From positions 1-64,000 of the forward strand of contig LVKA01000015.1 of NCBI GenBank assembly GCA_001709035.1: a stretch of 64,000 nucleotides of DNA, given 5' to 3'. Positions 34,971-44,378 of the stretch are shown in pieces (the first letter of the stretch is position 1; each line of letters begins with the position of its first letter). A model generated the notes under the pieces. It was not told where the DNA came from. It searched no databases and worked only from the letters and a program-made list of their open reading frames with translations. This DNA comes from Candidatus Thiodiazotropha endoloripes. GTDB taxonomy: Bacteria; Pseudomonadota; Gammaproteobacteria; Chromatiales; Chromatiaceae. The position numbers and the translations under genes were made by a program.

Positions 34971-35879
34971 TCATGATTCGATAAGATCAGCGTTCATGTT
35001 CTCCCAAGCTATCAAGCGATTTCTACCGGTTGTTTTGGCATGATACAGCGCCTGGTCAGCACGATGAATTGACTCTTCGATAAATATTTCGTTTGATAAA
35101 GCTGTCATGCCAAATGATGCCGTAATTCGCATTTCTGCTTTGGTGATGCCTGAGATAATCAGATTTTCAATACCGCTCCTCAATCTCTCGACCGCACAAT
35201 TTGCTGTACTCAGGTCTGTACCGGGCAAACAAAGCAGAAACTCTTCTCCACCATAGCGAAACACCATATCGAAAGGACGGATACTGTCTAAGATGTATCT
35301 GATGACAGTCTTCAACACCATGTCACCTTCCTGATGACCATGATTGTCGTTGATTTGCTTAAAGTGATCAAAGTCCATCATGGCGATACTGCATGTAAAC
35401 GCACTCCTTTTAACCAGCTCATGTTGCCTTCGTAACTCTGTCAGCATGCCTGACCGTGTACGTGCGCTTGTCAGGGAATCCACATTAAACAGGGAATCCT
35501 GCAACTCACGTTGTAAGCTCATTATCTGCATGCGAAGACGCTCAACGGACTTGGAAAATTGATCGTACTTATCAATCTTTGAAACAGTGGCATCCTGACA
35601 CTCTATCAACAACTCCGTAGCAAGATTATGCATATGATGGTGCTCTTTCTCAATGGCATTGAAGCCATCGTGACGCAGAAGAATTTCATCATCCAATCGA
35701 TAATACCACTTGCCAAAATCACAGTTCCGATGCGCATCCGGTAAAAGATCCTCCGGTTTGCAAGGTACGCGACAGGCAAGAGAGCGATTTACGTTTTGAA
35801 ACCATATTTGGTGGTTTTCTATAGCACGATCCAACTGCTCAATGATGTATTTTATCTTTTCGTGACCCAGTCTAAACAT
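34971..35879 (-). CDS. Zinc-sensing-type diguanylate cyclase, DgcZ-like (CZB-GGDEF)
   Basis: A 302-residue soluble protein from the ATG at 35879 (GGAGATGGG upstream); an earlier in-frame ATG at 35927 is possible. The N-terminal half is a CZB domain: a His at about 22, H-RNCDFGKWYYRL near residues 52-64 and HHHMHNLATELL near 87-98 supply the zinc ligands. A GGDEF domain with an intact RYGGEEF follows. E. coli DgcZ (YdeH) has this same order, and zinc inhibits it allosterically. The protein probably links cytoplasmic zinc level to cyclic di-GMP and biofilm or motility. Confidence 0.88.
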   Translation of the reverse strand: MFRLGHEKIKYIIEQLDRAIENHQIWFQNVNRSLACRVPCKPEDLLPDAHRNCDFGKWYYRLDDEILLRHDGFNAIEKEHHHMHNLATELLIECQDATVSKIDKYDQFSKSVERLRMQIMSLQRELQDSLFNVDSLTSARTRSGMLTELRRQHELVKRSAFTCSIAMMDFDHFKQINDNHGHQEGDMVLKTVIRYILDSIRPFDMVFRYGGEEFLLCLPGTDLSTANCAVERLRSGIENLIISGITKAEMRITASFGMTALSNEIFIEESIHRADQALYHAKTTGRNRLIAWENMNADLIES

Positions 35880-36225
35880 AGACCCATCTCCAATACGAAA
35901 AAACTTCACTCCAATCAGTAGATTCAATTGTTATATATCATTTAGTATTATAAACAAAAAAAATAGATACAAATAATCTTTATGAATGATACACATAGAC
36001 CGATTCTGGCATTCACCGTCATGATGGCGGATTACTAAGCCGGACACAGCCGTAATATAAAACTCAGTGACTGGTCCAAAGCGAATGCTAGCACCGTACA
36101 AGGCAAGATATGAGAACACATGATTGAATTCATGCGAGCCAGGTGATTGTTTATCTGTTGAGGTAACAGACAGGAACCCCGCTTCATATTGATCTGTGAT
36201 CAACAACCGCTTTTGAGCGTAGCAG

Positions 36226-37473
36226 GTGACTGTAGATCACCATGGCCAGTCACTAAAAGACTTGGCGATCATTGCCTTACATGGTTATATAGACCGTATC
36301 TTTCCAATCACGAATCCAAAGACACTCATGAACAGAGTCTTTTCCAGTGTTCAGCTCGAAGAAAGCAGTACTGTTTCAGCGCTTCGAGACAGCTTGCAGG
36401 CAGCAATCGATCAAGGCGCGAAGGGGCTTTTACTGCTGATAGGCAGTGCCAACGAGATCGATCTCAAACAACTCCCAAGTCTGTTGCGTGAACTTTCTAT
36501 TCCCGCTGTGGGCGTGGTTGTTCCAGGTGTGTTGCTTCAGGATCAAGTTTATGAGGATGGTATCGCGGTGTGTGGCCTTACATCCACTTCAGCAGCCACT
36601 GTGGTGCCCAACATCAACAGATCGGAGCATGAGCTCAACCATGATATACAGCAGATACTGAACATGAACCCCAATCCCTCGGGGGTGTTGATCGTCATTG
36701 ATGGTCTCTCCCGGGGTGTGGATAATTTTGTCACCACGCTGCACGACTGTATCGGGCCTGATGTGCAGGTCATAGGTGCCGGTTGCGGCTATAGGGATTT
36801 CTCTATCCAGCCGAATGTGATCACCGCCGATGGTTTATTGTTGAATGCGGCGCTATTGCTATTCACCACCCTGGAACTGGTGACCAGTGTTAGTCATGGT
36901 TGGGAGCCAGTAGAAGGGCCGTTTCTCATCACGGACGCCTTGGACAACCAGATTCAGCAGATCAACTACCAACCAGCCTTTCCGTTTTACCTGAACATTC
37001 TCTCCCAACACCTAGGGCGTACGGTGGCGGTTGAGGAGTTTGCGGCGCTGGCGAATCACTACCCTTTTGGCATGGCCCAATTAGACAGTGAGTTTCTGGT
37101 GCGTGATCCGGTCAATCGTGTGAGAAACGCTATTGTTTTTGCTGGGGCGGTCCCAACCAATGCCATGGTCTATCTGTTGCACGCCAGTCCTCATGAGCTG
37201 GTGCAAGCCGCAGGCAGTGCTGTCGCCAATCTTCGTGATCGTTTCTCCTCTCGCTATGGCCAGGAGACAGGCTTGAATGTATTTTTGATCGACTGTATCT
37301 CCCGGCGCATGGTACTGGGTGAACACTACGGTGATGAATTGGCAATCATACGTCAGTGCCTGCCGAACAACGTCTCGGTACTGGGCATTCTCTCCATCGG
37401 GGAGATAGCCAACTCCCACCAGGGGGGGATTCAGTGGTTGAATAAAACGACTGTGATTGGTGGCTTGGCCTGA
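36226..37473 (+). CDS. FIST-domain sensory protein
   Basis: A 415-residue cytoplasmic protein with FIST_N and FIST_C domains. Typical segments are GVLIVIDGLSRGVDNFVTTL, VIGAGCGYRDFSIQPNVITADG and VLGILSIGEIANSHQGGIQWLNKTTVI at the end. FIST proteins are thought to bind small ligands, perhaps amino acids, and to pass signals to partner domains. The start is a GTG with weak ribosome binding (an ATG at 36328 is an alternative). The gene ends in TGATG, overlapping the start of a GGDEF-EAL gene, so the two are probably one signalling unit made as separate chains. Confidence 0.8.
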   Translation: MTVDHHGQSLKDLAIIALHGYIDRIFPITNPKTLMNRVFSSVQLEESSTVSALRDSLQAAIDQGAKGLLLLIGSANEIDLKQLPSLLRELSIPAVGVVVPGVLLQDQVYEDGIAVCGLTSTSAATVVPNINRSEHELNHDIQQILNMNPNPSGVLIVIDGLSRGVDNFVTTLHDCIGPDVQVIGAGCGYRDFSIQPNVITADGLLLNAALLLFTTLELVTSVSHGWEPVEGPFLITDALDNQIQQINYQPAFPFYLNILSQHLGRTVAVEEFAALANHYPFGMAQLDSEFLVRDPVNRVRNAIVFAGAVPTNAMVYLLHASPHELVQAAGSAVANLRDRFSSRYGQETGLNVFLIDCISRRMVLGEHYGDELAIIRQCLPNNVSVLGILSIGEIANSHQGGIQWLNKTTVIGGLA

Positions 37474-39311
37474 TGAGCGATTCACGCCAGATCGATACGC
37501 TGAATCTGATCTCCATTCAGCATGAGCTGGCGATGAATATCGGCCTTGATCCTCAACTGGTACCGATGGTACGACATCTGATGAAGGTCTGTTTGCGTCG
37601 TCTTTCCGTGCGCCGTGCTTATCTGTTTCTGCGCATAGATGAAGATGAATTGCTACCTGTCGATGCTTATCCTGGGCCTGAGAAGAGTGTCTTTTTTGCC
37701 TTGCCGGCTGACCATCAGGCTGAAATTCTCGAAACACCGCAAGTGGGTGAGTGGATTGTAGACTTCTTCCGCGGAGCTTTGACTTCAGCGGAAGTGACTG
37801 TGTTTCAGTTTGGACGACAGTTTGTCTATGCCTATCCACTTGCTGACAACGGTGTGCTGCTACTCGACCGTAGAAATACCCCACTGCCGGATATTCTGGT
37901 GGGTGCACTGACTCCGGTTTTCGAGCGCTTGCGTCAGGGTTGTGAAGCTGCCATCAAACACGAGCAGATCATCCATGAGATGGAGCGCAGGAGGGTCGCT
38001 GAAAGGCGGATCGAGCACCTTGCCTTTCATGATGATCTGACCGGATTGCCAAATCGAAGACACTTGCTCAAACAGCTGAATCAACTTTGCAAAGGGCATG
38101 GAGCGGGTCAGGGTTTTTGTGCACTCATCTATTTAGGCTTGGATAACTTCAGTGACATCAATGAGTCTCTCGGTTATCAGATTGGGGATGCCGTGTTGGG
38201 CGCCATCTCGAAGCGGTTTGTTTTTGCCGATGAGAAACTGGCGGCAATCGCTCGCCTGGATGGGGATGAGTTTGGTCTTCTGATCACCGACTTGTCCGCA
38301 GAAGAATCAGCCGCAAATGAACGCGTCGTGGCATTAACCCGCTGGCTTCTACTGCAGATTGAGCAACCCTGTGAACTCGATGAGCGTACGGTCAGTGTTG
38401 CGGCCAGTGCAGGTATCGCCATTTTCAAGGCTGATGACGATCGGCCTCAGGCGGTGCTTAGTCATGGCCGTTCGGCACTTCGCCGTGCCAAATCGCTGGG
38501 CCGGAACACCATTCATCTGCATGATACCTCGTTGGATGAGGAGACCAGCCACCGTCTGAGTCTGGATTACGATATGCGCTCGGCACTCAAATCCGGTGAA
38601 TTTCAACTCTGGTTACAACCCCAGGTTGATCAACAAGGCCGGATAATCGGGGCTGAAACCCTGATTCGTTGGAACCATCCGGACAAAGGACTGCTGTTAC
38701 CCAACAGTTTCATACCTATGGCCGAGAAATCCGGTTTCATTGTGCCGCTGAGCGAATGGGTTTTGATTGAAGCCTGTCGACTGGTCAAGTTGCTGAATAC
38801 ACAAGGTGCCTGGCCTGCCGGGGCGAAACTCGGGGTCAATCTCAGCGCAAAACAGTTTCATCAACCCGATTTTGTCAATCGTGTCCTAACTACGATCAGA
38901 GAACGGAATGTCTCCGCAGAACAGATTGAACTGGAACTGACAGAGCGAACCTTACTTGATAATGTTGAGGAGGCGATCGAAAAAATGCAACGACTGAGAG
39001 AGGCGGGTTTACAGATATCCATCGATGATTTCGGTACCGGTTACTCTTCACTTGCTTATCTGCGCAGATTGCCCATCAATCGAGTCAAGATTGATCGCGC
39101 TTTTGTCGCCAATATCGATTCCAGTACGGATGATCAGGCCATAGTCGAAGTGATTATCTCAATCGCGCAACATTTCAACATGCAGGTAATTGCCGAAGGA
39201 ATCGATCGGCCGGAGGCTCTGCAGACCTTGGTTGCGATGGGTTGCCATCAGTTTCAGGGTTACCTATTCCATCGACCAATGCCTCTGGTGTCGTTTCTGG
39301 CATTGAGCTAG
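37473..39311 (+). CDS. GGDEF-EAL cyclic-di-GMP protein coupled to FIST
   Basis: A 612-residue cytoplasmic protein. N-terminal about 170 residues form an uncertain GAF-like input region, then GGDEF (about 185-345) and EAL (about 365-605). The cyclase signature is RLDGDEF, with Asp at the first Gly, which usually lowers or abolishes activity. The EAL domain keeps ETLIRWNHP, the IDDFGTGYSSL loop and IAEGI, so phosphodiesterase activity is likely. Overlap with the FIST gene (TGATG) implies translational coupling; the FIST protein is the probable upstream sensor. Confidence 0.88.
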   Translation: MSDSRQIDTLNLISIQHELAMNIGLDPQLVPMVRHLMKVCLRRLSVRRAYLFLRIDEDELLPVDAYPGPEKSVFFALPADHQAEILETPQVGEWIVDFFRGALTSAEVTVFQFGRQFVYAYPLADNGVLLLDRRNTPLPDILVGALTPVFERLRQGCEAAIKHEQIIHEMERRRVAERRIEHLAFHDDLTGLPNRRHLLKQLNQLCKGHGAGQGFCALIYLGLDNFSDINESLGYQIGDAVLGAISKRFVFADEKLAAIARLDGDEFGLLITDLSAEESAANERVVALTRWLLLQIEQPCELDERTVSVAASAGIAIFKADDDRPQAVLSHGRSALRRAKSLGRNTIHLHDTSLDEETSHRLSLDYDMRSALKSGEFQLWLQPQVDQQGRIIGAETLIRWNHPDKGLLLPNSFIPMAEKSGFIVPLSEWVLIEACRLVKLLNTQGAWPAGAKLGVNLSAKQFHQPDFVNRVLTTIRERNVSAEQIELELTERTLLDNVEEAIEKMQRLREAGLQISIDDFGTGYSSLAYLRRLPINRVKIDRAFVANIDSSTDDQAIVEVIISIAQHFNMQVIAEGIDRPEALQTLVAMGCHQFQGYLFHRPMPLVSFLALS

Positions 39312-39669
39312 GGTTTATCAGCACACGTAAATGTGTTGACTTGGCGACCCTGATCAGCTGCACAATTTTTGGTAATTAATTCGATGAGGTTGGCCTGCTT
39401 CAACACCCAGACGGCGTTTTCAATCGACTTCATAATCGGATCACTTGCCTTCAAACCAGACCACGTCGAAGTAGAAAAAGGGATTTGCTCCCTTTAATCG
39501 TTATTCAGAATCCCTGCCCTCTACAACGGTCAGATATCCAATGACCAAGTTCGAATTAGTCAGTTTGATTGACGTTTTTTAATGCTCATGAATGCGAAAT
39601 CATGTATAAACTTCTGTATAAGAGCCGAAAAGACTATAAATACAGGTATTGCGGTATAGAGGAGGGAGC
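39312..39669. other. Intergenic, nothing recognised apart from a small hairpin
   Basis: Contains AAAAAGGGATTTGCTCCCTTT (39475-39495), one of several short hairpins of this form in the window, and otherwise AT-rich sequence. It includes the promoter of the small Cys-rich protein. Confidence 0.4.
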
Positions 39670-39921
39670 ATGGAAAGTTATCCGCTTTTCGAAATTAGTG
39701 AAACCGCTCGAAATCAGGCAGTTGAATGCTATGATTGCCATGCCTGCCTTGAAGATCCAGAGTTCGAAATATGTAGAGTTGAATTCCATATCGAAGATGC
39801 CTCGGTAATTCTTTCAAACAGCGACCGATGTAGACTGTGTGGATACGGTCAACCCTTTGCGGGTTGGCATATATGCGCATGTCCTGTTCGCCAGGAACTT
39901 TACATTCGGCATGGTGTTTAA
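39670..39921 (+). CDS. Small cysteine-rich protein of unknown function
   Basis: An 83-residue protein starting at ATG 39670 after a strong GAGGAGGG. It has nine cysteines in pairs or triplets: ECYDCHAC (near 20-27), EIC, RCRLCGYG (near 56-63) and ICACP, which suggests a zinc-ribbon-like or iron-sulfur-binding fold. No signal peptide. It is followed by a small CTCCGCT-GA-AGCGGAG hairpin (39928-39943). No family recognised. A chromosomal regulator, a small redox protein or a decayed larger protein are all possible. Confidence 0.55.
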   Translation: MESYPLFEISETARNQAVECYDCHACLEDPEFEICRVEFHIEDASVILSNSDRCRLCGYGQPFAGWHICACPVRQELYIRHGV

Positions 39922-40081
39922 TCTTAACTCCGCTGAAGCGGAGCTAGGGCTCACGTACAGGTGGTAACTCCAAGCCCGTATAGTAATTATGTATGTGACA
40001 ATTAATGGATTCAATGCTCTTTTTTAAGCTTCTACTGGGTGTGATAGAGTGTACTTTCTAATCGATTTAAAGGAAGAAACG

Positions 40082-40180
40082 ATGGCAAGAAATCCAGTGT
40101 TTTATTTACCCGGAGTGCGGCTTCTACTTGTACAATGAGGTCTCTCCCGAGCCCCAGTATTTTTTGGTTCACAGAAATAT
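40082..40180 (+). pseudogene. N-terminal remnant of a REP-associated (RAYT) transposase
   Basis: Reads MARNPVFYLPGVRLLLVQ, stop, GLSRAPVFFGSQKY, which matches the usual RAYT opening M-R--RFYLPG-P-HVIQRGN-R-PVFF. An in-frame stop replaces the Arg of QRG, and the rest of the gene is gone. Confidence 0.6.
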
Positions 40181-40453
40181 CCGACCTACCCCCAGTTGGT
40201 AAGAGAGAGAAAACGGGCTTTGCCCTGTTGAATCCACTGGGATTGGTGTCTCAACCAAGATCAGGATTGGTATTTTTTCTCGTCAGCAACGCTTAAATTA
40301 ACGAAAGTCGACGAGAATACCAGAATCACCAGGCACGATCGGTGTAGCCCTGAATGCATGGTTATCACCCTCAAAATAAACCGAGCTTCAACTACATCCC
40401 GAATTTGCCCCGTTATAGATTATTTTCTATGAGACAGTCCAGCAGAAGACGAC

Positions 40454-40530
40454 TCAACTAACTTCAACTCTGTTTCCGCCCTTTTCCTTGGCCTGATAAA
40501 GTGCCTCATCCGCGCTTTAAATCAATTCGG
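40454..40530 (-). pseudogene. C-terminal tail of a lost GGDEF gene
   Basis: On the - strand ADEALYQAKEKGGNRVEVS followed by TGA, the standard end of a GGDEF domain. Upstream sequence is not homologous, so only the tail survives. Confidence 0.6.
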
Positions 40531-40623
40531 TCAATTGGAGGATGGCCTCATGGACCACAAGTCACCACCCGGAGGAACCGGTGCATACAGACTTGCCGGG
40601 AACCTCCATTTTTTTGCTGCCGT

Positions 40624-42505
40624 CTAGGGACTGTTAACAGGCCCTAGTTTAAATTGGGCAATATCGGTTTGCAGTTGTTCTGTCAGGCCGGCCAATTCCG
40701 AACTAGTCTCGGTCATTTGTTCAGCACCAGCAGCACTCTGTTGTGCTATTTGCGCAATACGTACGATACTCTGATTAATTTCCTCGGCGACGGCAGATTG
40801 TTCCTCAGATGCGGTAGCGATCTGTGTATTCATATCACGTATATGTGAAACAGAGCCTGATATACTCTGCAGAGAAGCTCCCCCCTGAGTGGATTGCTCA
40901 ACAGATATATGGACTTGCCCACGTCCCGCGTCCATAGCACTAACCGCTTGTTGTGATTTATTCTGAAGCCTTTCAATAATTGTCTTGATTTCCTCGGTTG
41001 CGCTCTGACTTCTCTTTGCTAATGTGCGCACCTCATCTGCTACCACAGCAAATCCGCGCCCTTGTTCACCTGCACGAGCAGCCTCTATAGCTGCATTTAA
41101 TGCCAGAAGATTAGTTTGTTCAGCAATGCCGTTGATCACGCTCAGCACCGTGCCTATGTTTCCACTTTCAACTTCCAAGTCTTTAATGGTTACTGCAACG
41201 CTCTCTATCTTGTCTGCCAGGCTCTGAACGCCATTTACCGATTGCGCGACGACAGCCGCACCGGAACCAGCTTCCTGGTCTGCCTCAGTTGAGGTTTCTG
41301 CCGCTTGCATAGCGTTTCGGGCTACCTCTTGTACTGTCGCCGCCATTTCGTTCATGGCAGTAGAAACTTGATCACTCTCTATCTGTTGTTGCTGCACACC
41401 TTTGGCTGTTGCGGAAGTTACTTGCTTAACTTGACTAGACGCTGTTGCTACCGCCTGGGTTGAATCATTTACTTTCTGCAAAAGAGTTTGAAATTCATCC
41501 ATCATTCGATTGAAGGATTTGGCCATATTGCCGATCTCACTCTCTCCGCCTATGTCGGTACGTAAGGTTAAATCATGCTCTTGTGCCGCCTGGGTAAAGA
41601 CCGAAGAAAACTGCTGAATGGGGCGCCTGATGTACCCAGACAGCCAGAACATTACACCAATCAGCACGACCAATAGTAATGTGCTTGCACCAAGAGTAAC
41701 AATATTACCCTGTTTGATTCTCGAAGAAACTGTCGCATTGATTTCCCCATCGAGTTGCGCAATCAATTCATCCGTTTGATGAACAATGGAGCGCATCTCT
41801 CCGCGTAGCCCCTCTTTTGGGCTTAGCCCCCTGCGATTGTAGCCTTCCACAAGGGTAAAAAAAGTCTTTCTGGTATGTGCTCAAGGCTTTGGTTATCTCA
41901 GCTCTCACATCACTGGGAATCGAAGTGACTGCCAGCGTCTGCTCAAACTTAGTAATATTCTTTTTATATTTTTCCGTGTACTTAAGGTCGTCTCGCAACA
42001 TAAAGTCTTTTTCATTGCGGCGGAGCATCAACATATCGCTCAACAGATGGTATTCCTGCTGCTCCTTGACAATTTTCTCTACGTCATGGACTGCTTTGCG
42101 CAAGCTTCCATAAAGACCATCCTTGTGGTGCAGGCCAATCTCCTGTTGCACTGATACCAAAGCACGAAATTTATCTGCATACTCGGTCAGGATTTGACCG
42201 ATTTTCCGTGCATGTTCGTTGTCGATGTCAGACGCTAGCAACATATCATTTAATTGCTGTATTCTTGTTAGAAGTACTTGATGATTCTTTTCAAACTTCT
42301 CAACGTACTTCAGATCTTTACGCATCAAAAAATCCTTTTCATTGCGTCGCAATATAAGCATACCCGTCTCCACCTGAGCCAAGAGAACACTGTCTTGTTC
42401 CAGCTGGATGAGCGCCGTGGAGTGATATCGATTGAGACCAATCTGCGTCATCATCGCTAGCGTTACGATAGCGATCAGAATAAAAAACTGCTGTTTAATA
42501 GTCAC
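40624..42505 (-). pseudogene. Methyl-accepting chemotaxis protein with a one-base frameshift
   Basis: Two overlapping frames (42505-41768 and 41850-40624) form one chemoreceptor: membrane helix about 8-25, a long helical HBM-type periplasmic sensor with two VETGMLILRRNEKDF-like repeats (about 45-60 and 150-165), a second membrane helix, HAMP, and a signalling domain with the conserved hairpin ([41 protein letters not shown]). The frames meet at a seven-A run, 41857-41863; removing one base restores [15 protein letters not shown]. This is either a true mutation, a switchable tract or a sequencing error. HBM receptors (such as McpS) bind small organic acids. The last codons (LGPVNSP, stop) come from the dispersed palindrome, so the original 3' end has been replaced. 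Confidence 0.85.
40625..40646. repeat. Dispersed palindromic repeat, copy 8, forming a gene end
   Basis: TAGGGACTGTT then AACAGGCCCTA, the 22-base form with one mismatch. It supplies the last seven codons and the stop of the chemoreceptor gene on the - strand. Confidence 0.8.
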
Positions 42506-42798
42506 AGGCTCCTCCCTGAGATATGAATGATGAAATGTATCTCCCTGGAGAAGTTATCGGATGTAATTATTTTTTCTTGAGGCAGATCAAATTTGGCGAC
42601 AGGCAATCACCAAATCACATGTCCCCTTCGGCACTACAGAGGACAACACTGGGCCTTAACGCTTTTTTTTTACAGTAGAATAGCCGCCCTCTGCCTATCA
42701 AGGCAGACAATTGAACGCAGGATACACCGGCAACATTCATCTGCCCGGCCCTTCATCGGCTCAATACTCTGGATTCCCGGCTAAATCCGTCCGATTCT

Positions 42799-43085
42799 AC
42801 TGCCCTACCGGCTTTACGGCTTTACGGCTTAATTCGGGCAACAGGCCACCAGACAACCTCTCCTTCTGACGCTGTACCGTGTAGAGATGGGTATAAAGCC
42901 CGTTGCTAAGCAAACCAGTCCGATTGCGGCGAAGCCCGTACTGCCGGGAACCACTCAGAGGGTTGCGGTAAAATGCCCTCTGACTGTAAGTACTTAAGAA
43001 TATTATCGATCACCGCCTGACCCTCTAACCAGCCCTTCCCCTTTCTTTACCGTCTGAAACGGAAATTCGGTCCGGCACCTTTTCT
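42799..43085 (-). mobile_element. IS91-like transposase 3' remnant upstream of bufA
   Basis: On the - strand, after decay, reads GQAVIDNILKYLQSEGILPQPSEWFPAVRASPQSD, which matches the end of the better-preserved IS91 fragment at 63218-63556 (DQAVIDKSLYHLQAKGILEHPSELLPAARISPDSD). A stop at 42906-42908 ends the frame; a noncoding 3' flank follows. The same remnant occurs at 45930-46207. Confidence 0.65.
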
Positions 43086-43106
43086 GATCGAAGGATAGCC
43101 CCTGAT

Positions 43107-43238
43107 GTAATGAATTGTTATCTCGCCGTGATAAATATGTGAGACTTTTTCACCAGAATTCTTTACTCACACCTGAGCCAGGGCTCGCCGTCGTAGCACC
43201 CCCTGCTTAGACACCAATAGTCATTTAGGAGAAAACAG
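43107..43238 (+). promoter_or_regulatory. Shared leader/promoter of the bufferin operon
   Basis: 132 bases that match 46306-46437 without gaps; I count about 17 differences over the 135 positions through the ATG. A conserved GTAAT (43107), 15 bases, then CGTGA (43127) resembles an ECF-sigma type promoter; bufferin operons elsewhere are ECF-controlled (SigF in Caulobacter). The leader ends TTAGGAGAAAACAG before the ATG. Promoter type is an inference. Confidence 0.6.
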
Positions 43239-43523
43239 ATGAAAAAATTCACTATCCCTTCCAGCTTTGCCACCGCAGTCCTCGCAGTAGCAATGAGCGC
43301 ACCCGTCGGTGCCGCAGAATCACCCGCAGGCAGCCACGGCGCTGCTATCGGCGCCGGTGACAAGGTGCATTGCTACGGAGTGCACTCTTGCAAAGGAAAC
43401 TCAGACTGTAAGACCGCCGAGCATGCCTGTAAAGGTCAGAATAAATGCGGCGGCCATGGCTTCAAGGGCATGAAAGCAAAAGACTGCCTGGCAGCCGATG
43501 GCGTCATCGCCGACATCAAATAG
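43239..43523 (+). CDS. bufA2: Bufferin-type precursor peptide, BufA2-like
   Basis: A 94-residue secreted precursor. Signal peptide 1-25 (ending VGA-A), then a core with six cysteines at 45, 51, 57, 64, 70 and 83 in the pattern CYGVHSCKGNSDCKTAEHAC, CKGQNKCGGHGFKGM, KDC. This is the pattern of BufA2-type bufferins, which are modified at Cys by the MNIO enzyme BufB with its partner BufC and bind copper in the periplasm. The two following genes encode exactly those partners. Known bufferins carry thiooxazole groups made from Cys; the same modification is likely here, not shown. No sign of a copper-responsive operator beyond the shared leader. Confidence 0.88.
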   Translation: MKKFTIPSSFATAVLAVAMSAPVGAAESPAGSHGAAIGAGDKVHCYGVHSCKGNSDCKTAEHACKGQNKCGGHGFKGMKAKDCLAADGVIADIK

Positions 43524-43550
43524 TAAATCATAACTAATAAGGATGCAGAA

Positions 43551-44378
43551 ATGACTTCTGGTTTTGGACTCGGGCTACGCACCCAACACTACAATGATTT
43601 TCTAGCCGGACCCCAACCGGTGGAATGGCTGGAAGTCATTTCTGATAACTACATGGTCGAAGGTGGAAAGCCGCTGGCCATGCTTGACAAAATTCGCGCC
43701 GATTACCCGATGGTGATGCACGGCGTTTCCATGTCGATCGGTGCAATCGACAGCTTGGATAAAAACTATTTACGCAAACTCAAGGTTCTCGAGCAACGCA
43801 TCGAGCCCATGTGGGTATCGGATCACTTGTGCTGGGCCGGCGTTCATGGACGTATCCTTCACGATTTGCTACCTCTTCCCTATACCAATGAGGCGCTGCA
43901 AATCATCAAGCGCAACGTCAATGAGGCACAGGAAGTGCTGCAACGCCCTCTGGTCTTGGAGAATGTATCCAGCTACGTAGAATACAAAGCATCCGAAATG
44001 ACCGAATGGGAATTTCTGACAGAGATCAGCCAGGCGACTGGCTGCCAGATATTGCTCGACATCAACAACATCTACGTTAGCGCCTTTAATCATGGCTTTG
44101 ATCCCTTGCGGTTCATCGAAGGCGTGCCGGCCGACCGTGTCGTCCAGTTCCATCTGGCCGGCCACCTGAACAATGGCGACCATTTGATCGATACCCATGA
44201 CCACCCGGTCTGTGACGGTGTTTGGGATCTGTACCGACAAGCGCTGATGCATTTCGGTTACATACCCACAATGATTGAGCGCGACGCCAATATCCCACCA
44301 CTGGCAGAGCTCCTGTCTGAACTGGATATAGCCCGGTCAATTGCCAATGACGTTCTAAATCAGGAAATCGCCGTATGA
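43551..44378 (+). CDS. bufB: MNIO-family (DUF692) peptide-modifying enzyme BufB
   Basis: A 275-residue cytoplasmic TIM-barrel protein of the DUF692/MbnB family (multinuclear non-haem iron oxidases). Candidate iron ligands are seen in [47 protein letters not shown] and IERDANIPP. These enzymes oxidatively rearrange Cys residues in precursor peptides. It starts 28 bases after bufA (AAGGATG upstream) and overlaps bufC by four bases (ATGA). Confidence 0.92.
   Translation: MTSGFGLGLRTQHYNDFLAGPQPVEWLEVISDNYMVEGGKPLAMLDKIRADYPMVMHGVSMSIGAIDSLDKNYLRKLKVLEQRIEPMWVSDHLCWAGVHGRILHDLLPLPYTNEALQIIKRNVNEAQEVLQRPLVLENVSSYVEYKASEMTEWEFLTEISQATGCQILLDINNIYVSAFNHGFDPLRFIEGVPADRVVQFHLAGHLNNGDHLIDTHDHPVCDGVWDLYRQALMHFGYIPTMIERDANIPPLAELLSELDIARSIANDVLNQEIAV

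Larger units (their letters stand above)
39922..40623. other. Intergenic region filled with gene remnants
   Basis: No intact gene. Holds a RAYT start fragment (40082-40180) and the last codons of a GGDEF gene (40454-40530), described separately, then the dispersed repeat at the end of the chemoreceptor gene. Confidence 0.5.

Noticed and set aside
37081-37908. A 275-codon frame on the - strand across the FIST/GGDEF genes
   Set aside because: Crosses the junction of two clear genes; its composition (His, Arg and Gln-rich) is that of a shadow frame.
42593-42784. A 63-codon + strand frame before the IS91 remnant
   Set aside because: No ribosome binding site, signal or family; composition looks random.
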